NCBI RefSeq assembly: GCF_002236805.1
Contig: NZ_NIQA01000005.1
Coordinates: 62,001-126,000 of the forward strand
Direction of reading: 5' to 3'
Source of the DNA: Pusillimonas sp. T2
GTDB taxonomy: Bacteria; Pseudomonadota; Gammaproteobacteria; Burkholderiales; Burkholderiaceae_B
DNA length: 64,000 bases
Part shown: positions 54,106 to 63,609 of the stretch, piece by piece
Numbering within the stretch: the stretch's first letter is position 1
Layout of the letters: the number at the start of each line of letters is the position of its first letter
Notes under the pieces: model-generated
Database searches by the model: none
What the model saw: only the letters and a program-made list of their open reading frames with translations
What the model was told of the DNA's origin: nothing
Made by a program: the position numbers and the translations under genes

Positions 54106-54882
54106 TTAAATAGGGTTGTCCAGGTCGACAAAGTCGACCTGGATACCGAACTGTTGGGCGACGGCCTTGCCTAAGGCTTGTATGCCATAGCGTTCGGTGG
54201 CGTGGTGGCCGGCAGCAATAAATGCAACGCCGGTTTCGTGGGCCAGGTGGTAGTTTTGCTCCGATGCCTCACCCGTAATGTAGACCTGTGCGCCAGCCTC
54301 AATGGCCGCTTCTACAAAATTTTGTGCGCCACCTGTGCACCAGGCAATTTTTGCCGGGCGCTGCGTTGGGTCGCCAATGACAAGTGGCTTGCGGCCCAGC
54401 GCAGCTTCGATGTCATCAGAGAGGTTCTGCAAACTGTGGTTTGGTTTGCACGTGCCCAGCCACACCAGGTTATCGGGGCCGCATGTTTTTGGGGTTCCGT
54501 TTTCGTCGCGCAGCGGCGTCAGCCCCAATTTTTCGCCAAGTTGTGCATTGTTGCCCCATTTCGGGTGGGCATCCAGCGGCAAATGAAACCCAAAAACATT
54601 CAGGTCGTGCTGCAGAGCCAGTTGAAGGCGGCGGCGTTTGGGGCCTTTCACCCGGGGGTCTTCATTTTTCCAGAACCAGCCATGGTGCACCATGATGGCA
54701 TCGGCCTTTCGGTCGATCGCGGTTTGTAGCAGTGCCTCCGAAGCGGTAACTCCGGCGATAATATGCGCAATCTGGTCTTTGCCTTCAACTTGCAGGCCGT
54801 TGGGGCAGTAGTCCCGAAACTGTGAAACCTGCAGGGTGTTGTCCAGCCAGGCAGCCAGATCTTTTGTCGCTACTGTTTTCAT
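54106..54882 (-). CDS. Nif3-like dinuclear metal-centre protein (YbgI family)
   Basis: A 258-residue protein of the Nif3/YbgI family, related to GTP cyclohydrolase I type 2. DYCPNGLQVEG, AIMVHHGWFWKNED, FHLPLDAHPKWGNNAQLG and the C-terminal GHHATERYG supply the metal-binding His, Asp and Glu residues. The biochemical role of the family is unsettled. The gene is divergent from the protease gene with only 14 bases between the two start codons. Confidence 0.93.
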   Translation of the reverse strand: MKTVATKDLAAWLDNTLQVSQFRDYCPNGLQVEGKDQIAHIIAGVTASEALLQTAIDRKADAIMVHHGWFWKNEDPRVKGPKRRRLQLALQHDLNVFGFHLPLDAHPKWGNNAQLGEKLGLTPLRDENGTPKTCGPDNLVWLGTCKPNHSLQNLSDDIEAALGRKPLVIGDPTQRPAKIAWCTGGAQNFVEAAIEAGAQVYITGEASEQNYHLAHETGVAFIAAGHHATERYGIQALGKAVAQQFGIQVDFVDLDNPI

Positions 54883-54896
54883 CTGTGCGTATTCCT

Positions 54897-56051
54897 ATGC
54901 GTCGACTTTGGTTGTTGTTTGCGCAAACCGTGACGGTTTGTCTTGGTATTTTATTCATCGTCAGCACATTGCGTCCCGACTGGCTGTCTTTGCGCCCTGT
55001 GCAGAGGCAGTTGCCCGTTGCGACGGTAGCCCCGTCGGGCGTTATCGCCGCTCAAGGCAGCGCATCGTATTCGGCTGCGGTAGCCAGTGCAGCGCCGGCG
55101 GTCGTCAATATCTACACCACCAAACAGGTCGTCGAGCCCATTCTGCCGTTATTAAACGACCCCGATATGGCGCGACTGTTCAATCAGTTGCCGGGGTTCT
55201 CGCGCAGTCGAAAAACAACGGCGCTGGGGTCGGGTGTCGTTGTTGACGGCGAGGGTTATATCCTGACCAACTACCATGTTGTCGAGGCGGCCGATGATAT
55301 CGAAATCGCCTTGAACGATGGGCGGCAGGCCAAGGCGCGCCTCATTGGCGCAGATCCGGAAACTGATCTGGCCGTGCTCAAGACCGACCTGAAAAACGTG
55401 CCGGCCATTGGCGTTGACGACCAGCAGCGTTTGGCTGTGGGCGACGTGGTGCTTGCGATTGGCAACCCCTTTGGTGTCGGGCAAACCACTACCCTGGGCA
55501 TTGTCTCGGCGCTGGGGCGCAACCGTCTTGGCATCAATATGTACGAAAACTTCATCCAGACCGATGCGGCCATAAATCCGGGCAACTCGGGCGGTGCGCT
55601 TATCGATACGGCGGGTCGGCTGGTGGGTATCAATACGGCTATTTACTCTGAAACCGGCGGCTCGCTGGGAATTGGTTTTGCCATCCCTGCCGGCGTGGCC
55701 TTGAATGTAAAAAACCAAATTATCAAGCAGGGGTACGTGACCCGGGGCTGGATTGGTGTCGAACCGCAAGACATCACCTCCGACTTGGCTCGCGCTTTTG
55801 GCTTGCCCGACCTCGATGGGGTCATTATTGCCAGTGTTTTACGGCAGGGGCCGGGGGCTCGTTCGGGGCTCGCGGTGGGCGACATCGTCGTGGCCATCAA
55901 CGACGAGCGCGTGCGAGATACGCTTGACTTTTTAGGCAAGGTAGCGCGCCTTGCGCCGGGTAAAAGCGCCGCGTTCAAAGTTGTGCGCAGCGGCAAGTCG
56001 CTTACCCTAGAGATACGGGTTGCGCAGCGGCCGCAAGGGCGTCGCGGCTAG
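54897..56051 (+). CDS. DegS/HtrA-like periplasmic serine protease with one PDZ domain
   Basis: A 384-residue trypsin-like protease. An N-terminal membrane anchor (about 3-24) is followed by the protease domain with His127 (TNYHVVEA), Asp157 (ETDLAVLK) and Ser231 (NPGNSGGA), then one PDZ domain (about 290-375). One anchor and a single PDZ is the DegS plan, which cleaves RseA to release sigma E; DegP and DegQ have two PDZ domains. The ATG at 54897 was chosen because the upstream frame reads through the Nif3-like gene. Confidence 0.93.
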   Translation: MRRLWLLFAQTVTVCLGILFIVSTLRPDWLSLRPVQRQLPVATVAPSGVIAAQGSASYSAAVASAAPAVVNIYTTKQVVEPILPLLNDPDMARLFNQLPGFSRSRKTTALGSGVVVDGEGYILTNYHVVEAADDIEIALNDGRQAKARLIGADPETDLAVLKTDLKNVPAIGVDDQQRLAVGDVVLAIGNPFGVGQTTTLGIVSALGRNRLGINMYENFIQTDAAINPGNSGGALIDTAGRLVGINTAIYSETGGSLGIGFAIPAGVALNVKNQIIKQGYVTRGWIGVEPQDITSDLARAFGLPDLDGVIIASVLRQGPGARSGLAVGDIVVAINDERVRDTLDFLGKVARLAPGKSAAFKVVRSGKSLTLEIRVAQRPQGRRG

Positions 56052-56079
56052 CGGTCGGGCTGACTTTGGCTGTGCAAGG

Positions 56080-57762
56080 TTAATCAATCAGGGCGTCTTC
56101 GGCCGTGCAGGTTTCAACGCGGTTGCGGCCGTTGGTCTTGGCACGATACAGCGCCCGATCGGCATCATTCACAATGGCCATATCGTCTTTTTCAAGATGC
56201 GCAGGGCGCGCGCAGGCGACCCCGACACTGATTGTCAAGGCATCAACGCCCGCGGGCGGGGTCTGGCTGATCGCCAGGCATATCTTGACCGCAACTTCGT
56301 GGGCGTTCAGCAGATTGGTGTCCGGCAAAATCACAACGAACTCTTCGCCGCCAAAGCGAGCAATGAAATCGCTTTCACGAAGGTTGGCAGCCAGTACGGC
56401 CGCGCAGCCCTGCAAGGCACGGTCGCCTGCGTGGTGGCCATAGGTGTCGTTGATGCGTTTGAAATGGTCGATGTCCAGCATTAACACGGCGTAGGGTGTG
56501 CCGTTGCGCTTATAGCGCAAAAACTCGTCTTTCAGTCTTTCTGTAGCTGCCAGGCGGTTGCGCAGCCCAGTCAGGCTGTCTAGTCGTGCAAGTTGCTCAA
56601 GGTGCTCGTTGGCACCGCGCAGCTGTGCCGTACGCTCGTTAATGGTTTGTTCCAGCGACGCGTTGACCTCTTCCAGTTGGGTTTTACGTTGCAGCAGATT
56701 AAGCGTCATGTCGTGGAAGGCGCGGTAAAGCTCGCGGATTTCGAAGGGGCCTTTGAATTGCCGGGGCTCTGGCGGGGCCTCGGCGCCTGCCAGAACATCG
56801 CGGGCCACGCGGTGCAGGCGCTCGATGGGCCGGCTGGTTCGACGCGCCAGAATGTAGGCTACCAGCATGGCAATAGCTACGACCAGTAAGCCGAACAGGG
56901 CCAGCCGCTTGCGCAACTGTTCGACCGGCGCCAGCGCCAGCTCAACAGGCTGGCGGACGACGACTTTCCAGCCCAATTGCGTGCTTGTATTCGGGGAGAC
57001 GATACTGGTGCTGGTTAAAAATAGCCCGCCGTCGGCCCAGGCCAAAGGCGCCCGGCCGGCGTCGGATAAATCGGGTACCGTTAGTTCGCCGATTTTGGCG
57101 TACGGGTAGAGGATTTCGTTTTGCGAGTTGATGACGAACACTTCGATCCCATCGGACAACGTGCCCGTGCTGACCGTGCTTTCTATCAAGCTGGTCACCC
57201 AGCTCCAGTGGGCGTGTGTGGCCAGTACGCCCAGCGTATTGCCGTTGTTGTCGATGATGGGGGCCGCAAAGTCGACAAACCGCATCGGTTCGTTTGAGTG
57301 ATTGGGCAACATCTGGGCCAGCAATACGGCCTCGTGCAGGTCCCCCAGGTGGGGGGCCTTGATGCCCTCGATGAACCAGGGGCGGTTGGCAACGCTTTGC
57401 CCTTCGAGCATGTCGTTGGCAGCGGCGCGAACGGTACCTTCGGCATCGGCTACGCCGACCCAGGCATAGTCGGGGTAAGCGTCTTGTAAGTCTTCCAGCA
57501 ATCCCTGAATGGCGTCGTCGTCCAGAGATTTTTCGAGAAGTGAGGGGGCCTGACTCAGGACAATAATGGCGCGTTTGCGTTCGGTGATGCTGGTGGCCAA
57601 TGTTTGGGCAATGGCGTCGGACACGCTGGACAGGCGGTTTTTGCTGGCCGTGGCGAGTTGTTCGGACGATGCCTGGTCAACGTAGACAACCAGCCCGACG
57701 CTGACAAGCAACGTAAGGCCCCCCAGGGCAAGCATAAGTTGTGTGCGAAACGAAGAAAACAT
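56080..57762 (-). CDS. Membrane diguanylate cyclase (Cache-HAMP-GGDEF)
   Basis: A 560-residue cyclase that makes c-di-GMP. It has membrane helix 1 (about 10-28), a double Cache-type sensor (about 30-280; NRPWFIEGIKAP and GWKVVVRQPV are typical), helix 2 (about 288-306), a HAMP domain, a coiled coil (about 355-390) and a GGDEF domain with active GGEEF (471-475). The product-inhibition I-site RxxD is present as RESD (462-465). The sensor probably binds a small periplasmic molecule. Confidence 0.94.
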   Translation of the reverse strand: MFSSFRTQLMLALGGLTLLVSVGLVVYVDQASSEQLATASKNRLSSVSDAIAQTLATSITERKRAIIVLSQAPSLLEKSLDDDAIQGLLEDLQDAYPDYAWVGVADAEGTVRAAANDMLEGQSVANRPWFIEGIKAPHLGDLHEAVLLAQMLPNHSNEPMRFVDFAAPIIDNNGNTLGVLATHAHWSWVTSLIESTVSTGTLSDGIEVFVINSQNEILYPYAKIGELTVPDLSDAGRAPLAWADGGLFLTSTSIVSPNTSTQLGWKVVVRQPVELALAPVEQLRKRLALFGLLVVAIAMLVAYILARRTSRPIERLHRVARDVLAGAEAPPEPRQFKGPFEIRELYRAFHDMTLNLLQRKTQLEEVNASLEQTINERTAQLRGANEHLEQLARLDSLTGLRNRLAATERLKDEFLRYKRNGTPYAVLMLDIDHFKRINDTYGHHAGDRALQGCAAVLAANLRESDFIARFGGEEFVVILPDTNLLNAHEVAVKICLAISQTPPAGVDALTISVGVACARPAHLEKDDMAIVNDADRALYRAKTNGRNRVETCTAEDALID

Positions 57763-57950
57763 ATCGTTTGTTTTGTTGGGGCCCTGGCGGTTGGTTTATA
57801 CCGGTCGGGGCTGCTGTAAGACCGGTGGGCCGGGCGGGTTCTGGGTGTGGCGCAGTTTGGCGGCTTGATGCGGTTGCCTTGTTGCTGCGTTGAATTGCCA
57901 AAAGTAATGCACACGTTGAATAATGACAAATTCTACACAGGTAAATCCTC

Positions 57951-59441
57951 ATGAACAGATTAAGCGAAAAAACGTTGGTTGAGTTGCCTTCCACCGTGGC
58001 CAAACCCGGCTACGACCGGGCGGCTGCAGGCGTCCGGATGGTGCATCTGGGGGCGGGCGCGTTTTTTCGCAGTCATTTGGCGGTTTATGCCGACGATCTG
58101 CTCGAACAGGGCGAGGCCGATTGGGGCGTGTGTGCAGTCAGCCTGAAGAGCCCAGGGGTCGATCAGGCGCTGGCGCCGCAAGATGGTTTATATACCTTGT
58201 TGGTTGATGACGGTCGCAAGACGCGCGCACGTGTCATTGGAAGCTTGAAGCCGGTGCTCAACCTCGTCCAGCAAGGTGAGCAGGTCATGGCAGCGTTGTT
58301 GCACCCCGATACGGCCGTGGTTTCGTTGACCATTACGCATCGTGGCTATTGCTATGACCCGGCCGGCGACTGCCTGAATCAGGCCTTGCCCGAGATCAAT
58401 GCCGATTTGCGTACGCCTGAACGCCCGCAGTCCGCAATTGGCGTGTTGGCCTGGGCGATTGCGCAGCGGCAAGCCCGGGGGCTCAAGCCGTTTACCTTGC
58501 TAAGTTGCGACAACATGCCGGCTAACGGCAAGGTGTTGCAGCGTGTGCTGGCGCATTACATCGAGCAGGCCGAGCCGCAACTGGGCGTGCCTGGCTTGTT
58601 AAGACAGTTCATGGAGCAATATGCATGCCCCTGCACCTTGGTGGATCGCATGACGCCGCAAGTCCAAGAGGCCGATCTGGAGCGAACTGCCGGCATTCTG
58701 GGTTTGCACGATGCCGCGCCTGTCATTACCGAGCCTTATGCCTTGTTTGTCATTCAAGATTGGTTCTGCAACGATCGCCCGCCCTTGGAAAATGCGGGCG
58801 CCATCCTTACGCCGCATGTCGGGCCCTACGAAGAACTCCGTTATCGCTTGCTTGACGCGGGCTATTTAACGCTAGGTTTGCTGGGTAGCCTGGCAGGTTG
58901 CCAAACCCTTTATCAGGCTATGCAAAAGCCCGAAATCACCTTGTTTATGGTCGGGTTGATGGCGGACGCGGGCGTAACGCTTGAGAAACATACCGGCATT
59001 GCCTGGGAAGAGTATCAGCAGCAATGGTTGATGCGTTTTGCCAATCCGTCTTTGCGGGTGTCGACGCGGCAGTTGGTTGCCGAAGTCAGCCAAGTGTTGC
59101 CTTACGCTGTGCTGCCAGTCGTTGCCGATCGTTTGCGCCAGGGGCTGTCCATTGATCGTCACGCGCGTGTTGTGGCGGCTTGGTTGCGTCATCTCATGCA
59201 AGTTAGCGCATCGCAGGCCGTGTCTGACGACATGGGGGCCGGGCCGTTGGCTGCGCAAATTCGGGCATTGGGCGGCGAAGCGGCAGACCCTTACGAGCTA
59301 ACCGAAACTGTGCTGGCGTCGTCCGATGTGTTCGGGGCGGCGTTGTCAGAAGACCTGGAGTTCCGGCGTTGCGTTACGACTCAGTTGCTTGATTTGCTTG
59401 ACCAGTTTCCCAGCGCCACGCATCTTCGCACATCTGGTTGA
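57951..59441 (+). CDS. Long-chain mannitol dehydrogenase/fructuronate reductase family protein with altered catalytic motif
   Basis: A 496-residue protein of the polyol long-chain dehydrogenase family. The NAD-binding start MVHLGAGAFFRSHLAVYAD, LSCDNMPANGKVL (Asn188) and TLVDRMTP are family landmarks. The catalytic segment, which in mannitol 2-dehydrogenase carries Lys, Asn and His (KxRLLNxxH), reads RYRLLDAGY here: Arg297, Asp302 and Tyr305. The TxTEKGY motif is also changed to TITHRGY. It may act on an unusual substrate or be catalytically weak. The last 68 bases overlap galE tail to tail. Confidence 0.82.
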   Translation: MNRLSEKTLVELPSTVAKPGYDRAAAGVRMVHLGAGAFFRSHLAVYADDLLEQGEADWGVCAVSLKSPGVDQALAPQDGLYTLLVDDGRKTRARVIGSLKPVLNLVQQGEQVMAALLHPDTAVVSLTITHRGYCYDPAGDCLNQALPEINADLRTPERPQSAIGVLAWAIAQRQARGLKPFTLLSCDNMPANGKVLQRVLAHYIEQAEPQLGVPGLLRQFMEQYACPCTLVDRMTPQVQEADLERTAGILGLHDAAPVITEPYALFVIQDWFCNDRPPLENAGAILTPHVGPYEELRYRLLDAGYLTLGLLGSLAGCQTLYQAMQKPEITLFMVGLMADAGVTLEKHTGIAWEEYQQQWLMRFANPSLRVSTRQLVAEVSQVLPYAVLPVVADRLRQGLSIDRHARVVAAWLRHLMQVSASQAVSDDMGAGPLAAQIRALGGEAADPYELTETVLASSDVFGAALSEDLEFRRCVTTQLLDLLDQFPSATHLRTSG

Positions 59442-60399
59442 TACCTAGTTTGGCGCGCCAGCCAATGAGCTTTGCCGCCAGCTCGGTGTCGGCAAAGCAG
59501 GCCGCGATGTCGCCTGGTCGGCGAGGCACCAGGTCGTAGGGTATGGCGCGGCCGCTGGCCGCTTCGAAGGCACGCACCATCTCGAGTACCGAGAAACCGT
59601 TGCCGGTGCCCAGGTTGACGCTTAGCAGGGCACGGCTTTGGGTTTTGCAGTGTTGCAGTGCGGCCAGGTGGCCCTGCGCCAAGTCCATGACATGAATGTA
59701 GTCACGCACGCCTGTGCCGTCGGGCGTGTTGTAGTCGCTGCCAAACACTTGAAGCCGCTCGCGCCGGCCAGTAGCCACTTGGGCCACATAAGGCATGAGG
59801 TTGTTGGGGGTGCCTTGCGGCGCCTCGCCAATTAGGCCGCTGGGGTGTGCGCCTACCGGGTTGAAATAGCGCAAACGCGCAATACGCCAGTCCGGCTCGG
59901 CGTTGTACAGATTTTCAAGAATGTCTTCGATGACCAGTTTGGTGTGCCCATAGGGGTTGGTTGCCGAACGCGGGTGGTCTTCGGTGATGGGCAGACTGAC
60001 CGGGTCGCCATATACCGTGGCCGATGACGAAAAGATAAATGTTTTGACGCCCGCTTTTTGCGCGGCCTGCAGCAGGCAGACGGTGCCGTTGACGTTGTTG
60101 TCGTAGTACTGAAGCGGCAATTGGGTTGATTCGCCTACGGCCTTAAGCCCGGCAAAGTGCATGATGCCGGCAATATTGTGATTTTTGAACAGCGTGTCGA
60201 GCAGGTCAGTATCGCGGATATCACCCTGGATGAAGTCAGGACGGGTGCCGCTGATTTGGGCGATACGGTCGATAACGTTAAGCCTGCTGTTGCACAGGTT
60301 GTCCAGCACCAGGGTACGGTAGCCAGCCTGCTGCAAAAGGACGGTGGTGTGGCTGCCGATAAAGCCGGTGCCGCCAGTAACAAGTATGGTCGAAGTCAT
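59374..60399 (-). CDS. galE: UDP-glucose 4-epimerase
   Basis: A 341-residue short-chain dehydrogenase that interconverts UDP-glucose and UDP-galactose. It has GGTGFIGSHT for NAD, FSSSATVYGD with the catalytic Ser/Thr, NPYGHTKLVIED with the Tyr-Lys pair, and RYFNPVGAHPSGLIGE for the UDP-sugar. The galU gene nearby supplies UDP-glucose, so both support surface polysaccharide synthesis. It starts 74 bases from divergent waaC. Confidence 0.96.
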   Translation of the reverse strand: MTSTILVTGGTGFIGSHTTVLLQQAGYRTLVLDNLCNSRLNVIDRIAQISGTRPDFIQGDIRDTDLLDTLFKNHNIAGIMHFAGLKAVGESTQLPLQYYDNNVNGTVCLLQAAQKAGVKTFIFSSSATVYGDPVSLPITEDHPRSATNPYGHTKLVIEDILENLYNAEPDWRIARLRYFNPVGAHPSGLIGEAPQGTPNNLMPYVAQVATGRRERLQVFGSDYNTPDGTGVRDYIHVMDLAQGHLAALQHCKTQSRALLSVNLGTGNGFSVLEMVRAFEAASGRAIPYDLVPRRPGDIAACFADTELAAKLIGWRAKLGINQMCEDAWRWETGQANQATES

Positions 60400-60461
60400 G
60401 GCCGGTATTTTAGCGTTTTGTGCCGTTTCAATTGACAGGTTTCTTCTGGTTTCCGAGTCTT

Positions 60462-60467
60462 TATAAT
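60462..60467. promoter_or_regulatory. TATAAT box in the galE-waaC gap
   Basis: TATAAT lies 6 bases before the waaC ATG, which would put transcription start at the ATG itself. On the minus strand the same spot reads TATAAA, with TATTTT 17 bases before it, and could serve galE. A TTGACA at 60432-60437 is 24 bases away, too far for a standard promoter. Confidence 0.4.
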
Positions 60468-60473
60468 CGCGCC

Positions 60474-61436
60474 ATGACGAAAAAAATACTTATTGTGCGC
60501 ACCTCGTCGCTGGGTGACCTGGTGCATATGCTGCCCGCAATTTCCGATATTGCCCGCCATGTGCCCGGCGCCCAGATCGATTGGCTGGCCGAAGAGGCCT
60601 TTGCCGAAATTCCTGGGTGGCATCCAGCGGTTCATGAAGTGATCAAGGTGGCGCATCGCCGCTGGCGTAAAAGCTGGTGGTCCTCGCAAACGCGATCCGA
60701 ACGTGCTGCCCTGAAGAAGAACCTCAAGGCGCGGCATTACGATATCGTCCTCGATATGCAGGCGCTGATGAAGTCGATCTGGCTGGTGCGTCAAACGCAG
60801 GGGGTTCGTCACGGGTTAGACCGCAAATCGGCACGCGAACCTTTGGCATCGCTCTTTTACGATGTCAAACATCGGGTGGAGTTCTGGCAGCCGGCGGTTC
60901 CGCGGCAACGGCAGTTGGCCGGGCTGGCATTTGGTTATACCCCCGAGGGCGAGCCCGATTTCGGCTTGCAGGCGTTTACCGAGGGTCAGGCTATCGAACC
61001 CTATGCCGTCATCATGCCGTCAGCCAGCCGCGATGATAAGCTCTGGCCAGAACAAGATTGGCATGCTGTGTTCGAGCGATTGGCGCAATCGGGTTTGTCG
61101 CTGAAGTTGTTGGCCGGTAATGCGGCCGAAACGGCGCGCGCGCAGGCTTTGATAGCCGGCGTGCCTAATGCGCAGGTGATGCCTCGCATGAGCCTGACCG
61201 ATATTGCGCGGCTGTTGGCTAGGGCCCGCCTGATGGTCGGCCTCGATAGCGGGCTGACGCATTTGTCGGCGGGACTGGGGCGCCCGACCATTGGCATTTA
61301 TAAAGCCTCGACGCCAGTACGCACGCCCTTGCAAGGGTCTGGCTATACCGCGAGCCTGGGCGAGCGGGGTCAGGCGCCTTCTGCACAAACGGTGATCAGT
61401 GCCATTGACCAGGCCCTGGCCTCGGAGGCGTTTTGA
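60474..61436 (+). CDS. waaC: LPS heptosyltransferase I
   Basis: A 320-residue GT9-family enzyme that adds the first heptose to Kdo in the LPS inner core. MTKKILIVRTSSLGDLVHMLPAISDI, WLAEEAFAEIPGWHPAV and the donor-site segment LMVGLDSGLTHLSAGLGRPTIGIY are typical. I chose the ATG at 60474. Its stop overlaps the TTG start of waaA, so both core genes are coupled. Confidence 0.95.
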   Translation: MTKKILIVRTSSLGDLVHMLPAISDIARHVPGAQIDWLAEEAFAEIPGWHPAVHEVIKVAHRRWRKSWWSSQTRSERAALKKNLKARHYDIVLDMQALMKSIWLVRQTQGVRHGLDRKSAREPLASLFYDVKHRVEFWQPAVPRQRQLAGLAFGYTPEGEPDFGLQAFTEGQAIEPYAVIMPSASRDDKLWPEQDWHAVFERLAQSGLSLKLLAGNAAETARAQALIAGVPNAQVMPRMSLTDIARLLARARLMVGLDSGLTHLSAGLGRPTIGIYKASTPVRTPLQGSGYTASLGERGQAPSAQTVISAIDQALASEAF

Positions 61437-62788
61437 ACAGGTTTTTCTATAACGTCAGCATCCGTATGCTGTCGCCGTTGCTGATGGCCTGGATGGGATT
61501 GCGCGCGCGGCGTGCCGGTGGTCGTTGGGAAGTCTTGTCGGGGGCGCGGTTTGGCCGCTACGCGCAACCGGCCACCCAGTCGTCGCCGGTGTGGGTGCAT
61601 GCCGTCAGCCTGGGTGAGGTTCGCGCTGCACAGCCTTTTATTCAGGCGCTGCTCGATCAGGGCGATCAGGTCTTATTAACCCACATGACGGTGACGGGTC
61701 GTGAAGAGGCAGCCCGCGCCTTCGCTCACGCTATTGCCGATGGTCAGTTGGTGCAGCAATGGATGCCATACGATTTCCCAGGTAGTGCCCGCCGGTTTCT
61801 CGAACATTATCAGCCCTCGCTGGCAGTGCTCATCGAGCGCGAAGTTTGGCCGAACATCATTGCTGAGGCGCACGCACTGAATATTCCCCTTGTGTTGGCC
61901 AGTGCGCGTTTCTCCGACCAGTCATTGCGTCAAACCCTACGGGCTGGCGCTGTCATGCGAGAGGCCTATCAAAGTTTTCAGGCGGTGTATGCACAAACCT
62001 TGCAAGATGCCCAGCGCCTTGAGCAGGCTGGTGTGCAGGGAGTGCGCGTGTCGGGTAATTTCAAGTTCGATGTGTCACTGTCAAAAGAGCACGTGCAGCG
62101 CGGGCGCGCTTTTGCCGAAGCCCTGCCGCGTAACATGATCACCATTGCGAGTACGCGCGAAGGCGAAGACGAGCTTTTTATCAAGGCTATTCTCAAGCAG
62201 GTGGCGCGGGCTCGGGGGCAGGGCGTGAGTCTGGCCGATCGTGTGCTGTTTTGCATTGTGCCCCGTCATCCGCAGCGCTTTGATGATGTCGCGCAGTTGC
62301 TGGCCGATGCAGGTATTTCGTTTTTGCGTCGATCCGAGTTCGTGCAATCAGGAGAAACCGGCGCAGCCAATGCCCGCATTTGCAGCCGCAATCATCAACT
62401 GGTGTTGCTGGGCGACAGCCTGGGCGAAATGCCGCGCTATTACGCGGCCAGCAAGGTAGCCATTGTGGCGGGCAGTTTTTTGCCTTTCGGCGGTCAGAAT
62501 TTGATCGAAGCCTGCGCCATTGGTACCCCGGTTCTGGTCGGCCCGCACACCGATAACTTCGAGCAGGCCGTATTTGACGCCATCCAAGAGGGCGCCGCTT
62601 TGCGCGCCCCGAATGCCGAGGTCGCATTGCAGCAGGCCTTGCAGTTACTTGACGAACCGCAACGTTTGCACCGTATTGGTGAAGCCGGCACGCATTGGGT
62701 TCAAAAGCATGCCGGCGCGGTTGCCCGCGTGGTGTCGGGTATCAACGAGCTCAGGAGAGCCCGTGGTATTTACGTCCCAGCTCCATAG
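61433..62788 (+). CDS. waaA: 3-deoxy-D-manno-octulosonic acid (Kdo) transferase
   Basis: A 451-residue membrane-anchored enzyme that adds Kdo to lipid [31 protein letters not shown] (catalytic Glu) and [17 protein letters not shown] are family motifs. The start is a TTG at 61433 that overlaps the waaC stop as TTGA; the first ATG in frame (residue 12) would cut the N-terminal anchor. The 3' end overlaps galU by 38 bases, tail to tail. Confidence 0.94.
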   Translation: MNRFFYNVSIRMLSPLLMAWMGLRARRAGGRWEVLSGARFGRYAQPATQSSPVWVHAVSLGEVRAAQPFIQALLDQGDQVLLTHMTVTGREEAARAFAHAIADGQLVQQWMPYDFPGSARRFLEHYQPSLAVLIEREVWPNIIAEAHALNIPLVLASARFSDQSLRQTLRAGAVMREAYQSFQAVYAQTLQDAQRLEQAGVQGVRVSGNFKFDVSLSKEHVQRGRAFAEALPRNMITIASTREGEDELFIKAILKQVARARGQGVSLADRVLFCIVPRHPQRFDDVAQLLADAGISFLRRSEFVQSGETGAANARICSRNHQLVLLGDSLGEMPRYYAASKVAIVAGSFLPFGGQNLIEACAIGTPVLVGPHTDNFEQAVFDAIQEGAALRAPNAEVALQQALQLLDEPQRLHRIGEAGTHWVQKHAGAVARVVSGINELRRARGIYVPAP

Positions 62789-63584
62789 TGGCCTTATAAA
62801 ACCCGGCTTTGCTGCCGCAGTCGTAGCGGGTGCCTTCGTATTCCAACCCAAACACCTGGCGCTCTTGCAACAGGCTGGCAATGCCGTCGGTCAGTTGTAT
62901 TTCACCGCCCACACCGGCTTGCGTGCGTCGCAAGTGCTCGAAAATCTCGGGTTCTAGTACGTAACGCCCCACCACTGCCAATGTTGAAGGGGCTTCGGCG
63001 GGCGCTGGCTTTTCGACAATCCCGCCGACTCTAACAGTGCGGTCGTTGACGGCGTGGCCTGAAATAATGCCGTATTTATTGGTGTCGGCACGGTCGACGT
63101 GGTGCGTGGCCAGCACGCTGCCATTGTGCTGGTGCGCTGCTTCGATCAGTTGGTGCGTAACCGGCATGTTGGCGTCGATCAGGTCGTCGGCCAGCAGCAC
63201 GACAAAGGGTTCGTTGCCCACAATAGGCGCGGCGCAAAGAACGGCGTGGCCCAAACCCAGTGGCGCCGGCTGCCGCGTGTAGATGCAGGTGACGTACGAT
63301 GGCAAAACATTGCGCACGGCATCCAGCAGCGCCTGTTTGTTCTTGGCAGCCAGATCGGCTTCGAGTTCGGGGGCGCTGTCAAAGTGGTCTTCAATGGCGC
63401 GTTTATTTCGGCCAGTGATAAAAATAAGATCGGTAATCCCTGCCGCAACTGCTTCTTCAACGGCATATTGAATCAGCGGCTTGTCGACAATGGGCAGCAT
63501 TTCTTTGGGCATGGCTTTGGTTGCCGGAAGAAAACGTGTGCCCATACCAGCCACGGGGAAAACGGCCTTGCGAATTGGTTTCAT
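62751..63584 (-). CDS. galU: UTP-glucose-1-phosphate uridylyltransferase
   Basis: A 277-residue nucleotidyltransferase that makes UDP-glucose. [27 protein letters not shown] is the nucleotide-binding signature; [11 protein letters not shown] and GGIVEKPAP are substrate loops. It starts 25 bases after the coaX stop on the same strand, so the two may be co-transcribed. Confidence 0.96.
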   Translation of the reverse strand: MKPIRKAVFPVAGMGTRFLPATKAMPKEMLPIVDKPLIQYAVEEAVAAGITDLIFITGRNKRAIEDHFDSAPELEADLAAKNKQALLDAVRNVLPSYVTCIYTRQPAPLGLGHAVLCAAPIVGNEPFVVLLADDLIDANMPVTHQLIEAAHQHNGSVLATHHVDRADTNKYGIISGHAVNDRTVRVGGIVEKPAPAEAPSTLAVVGRYVLEPEIFEHLRRTQAGVGGEIQLTDGIASLLQERQVFGLEYEGTRYDCGSKAGFYKATMELGRKYHGLS

Positions 63585-63609
63585 AGGTATCTGGATAAAG
63601 AGTCGACGG

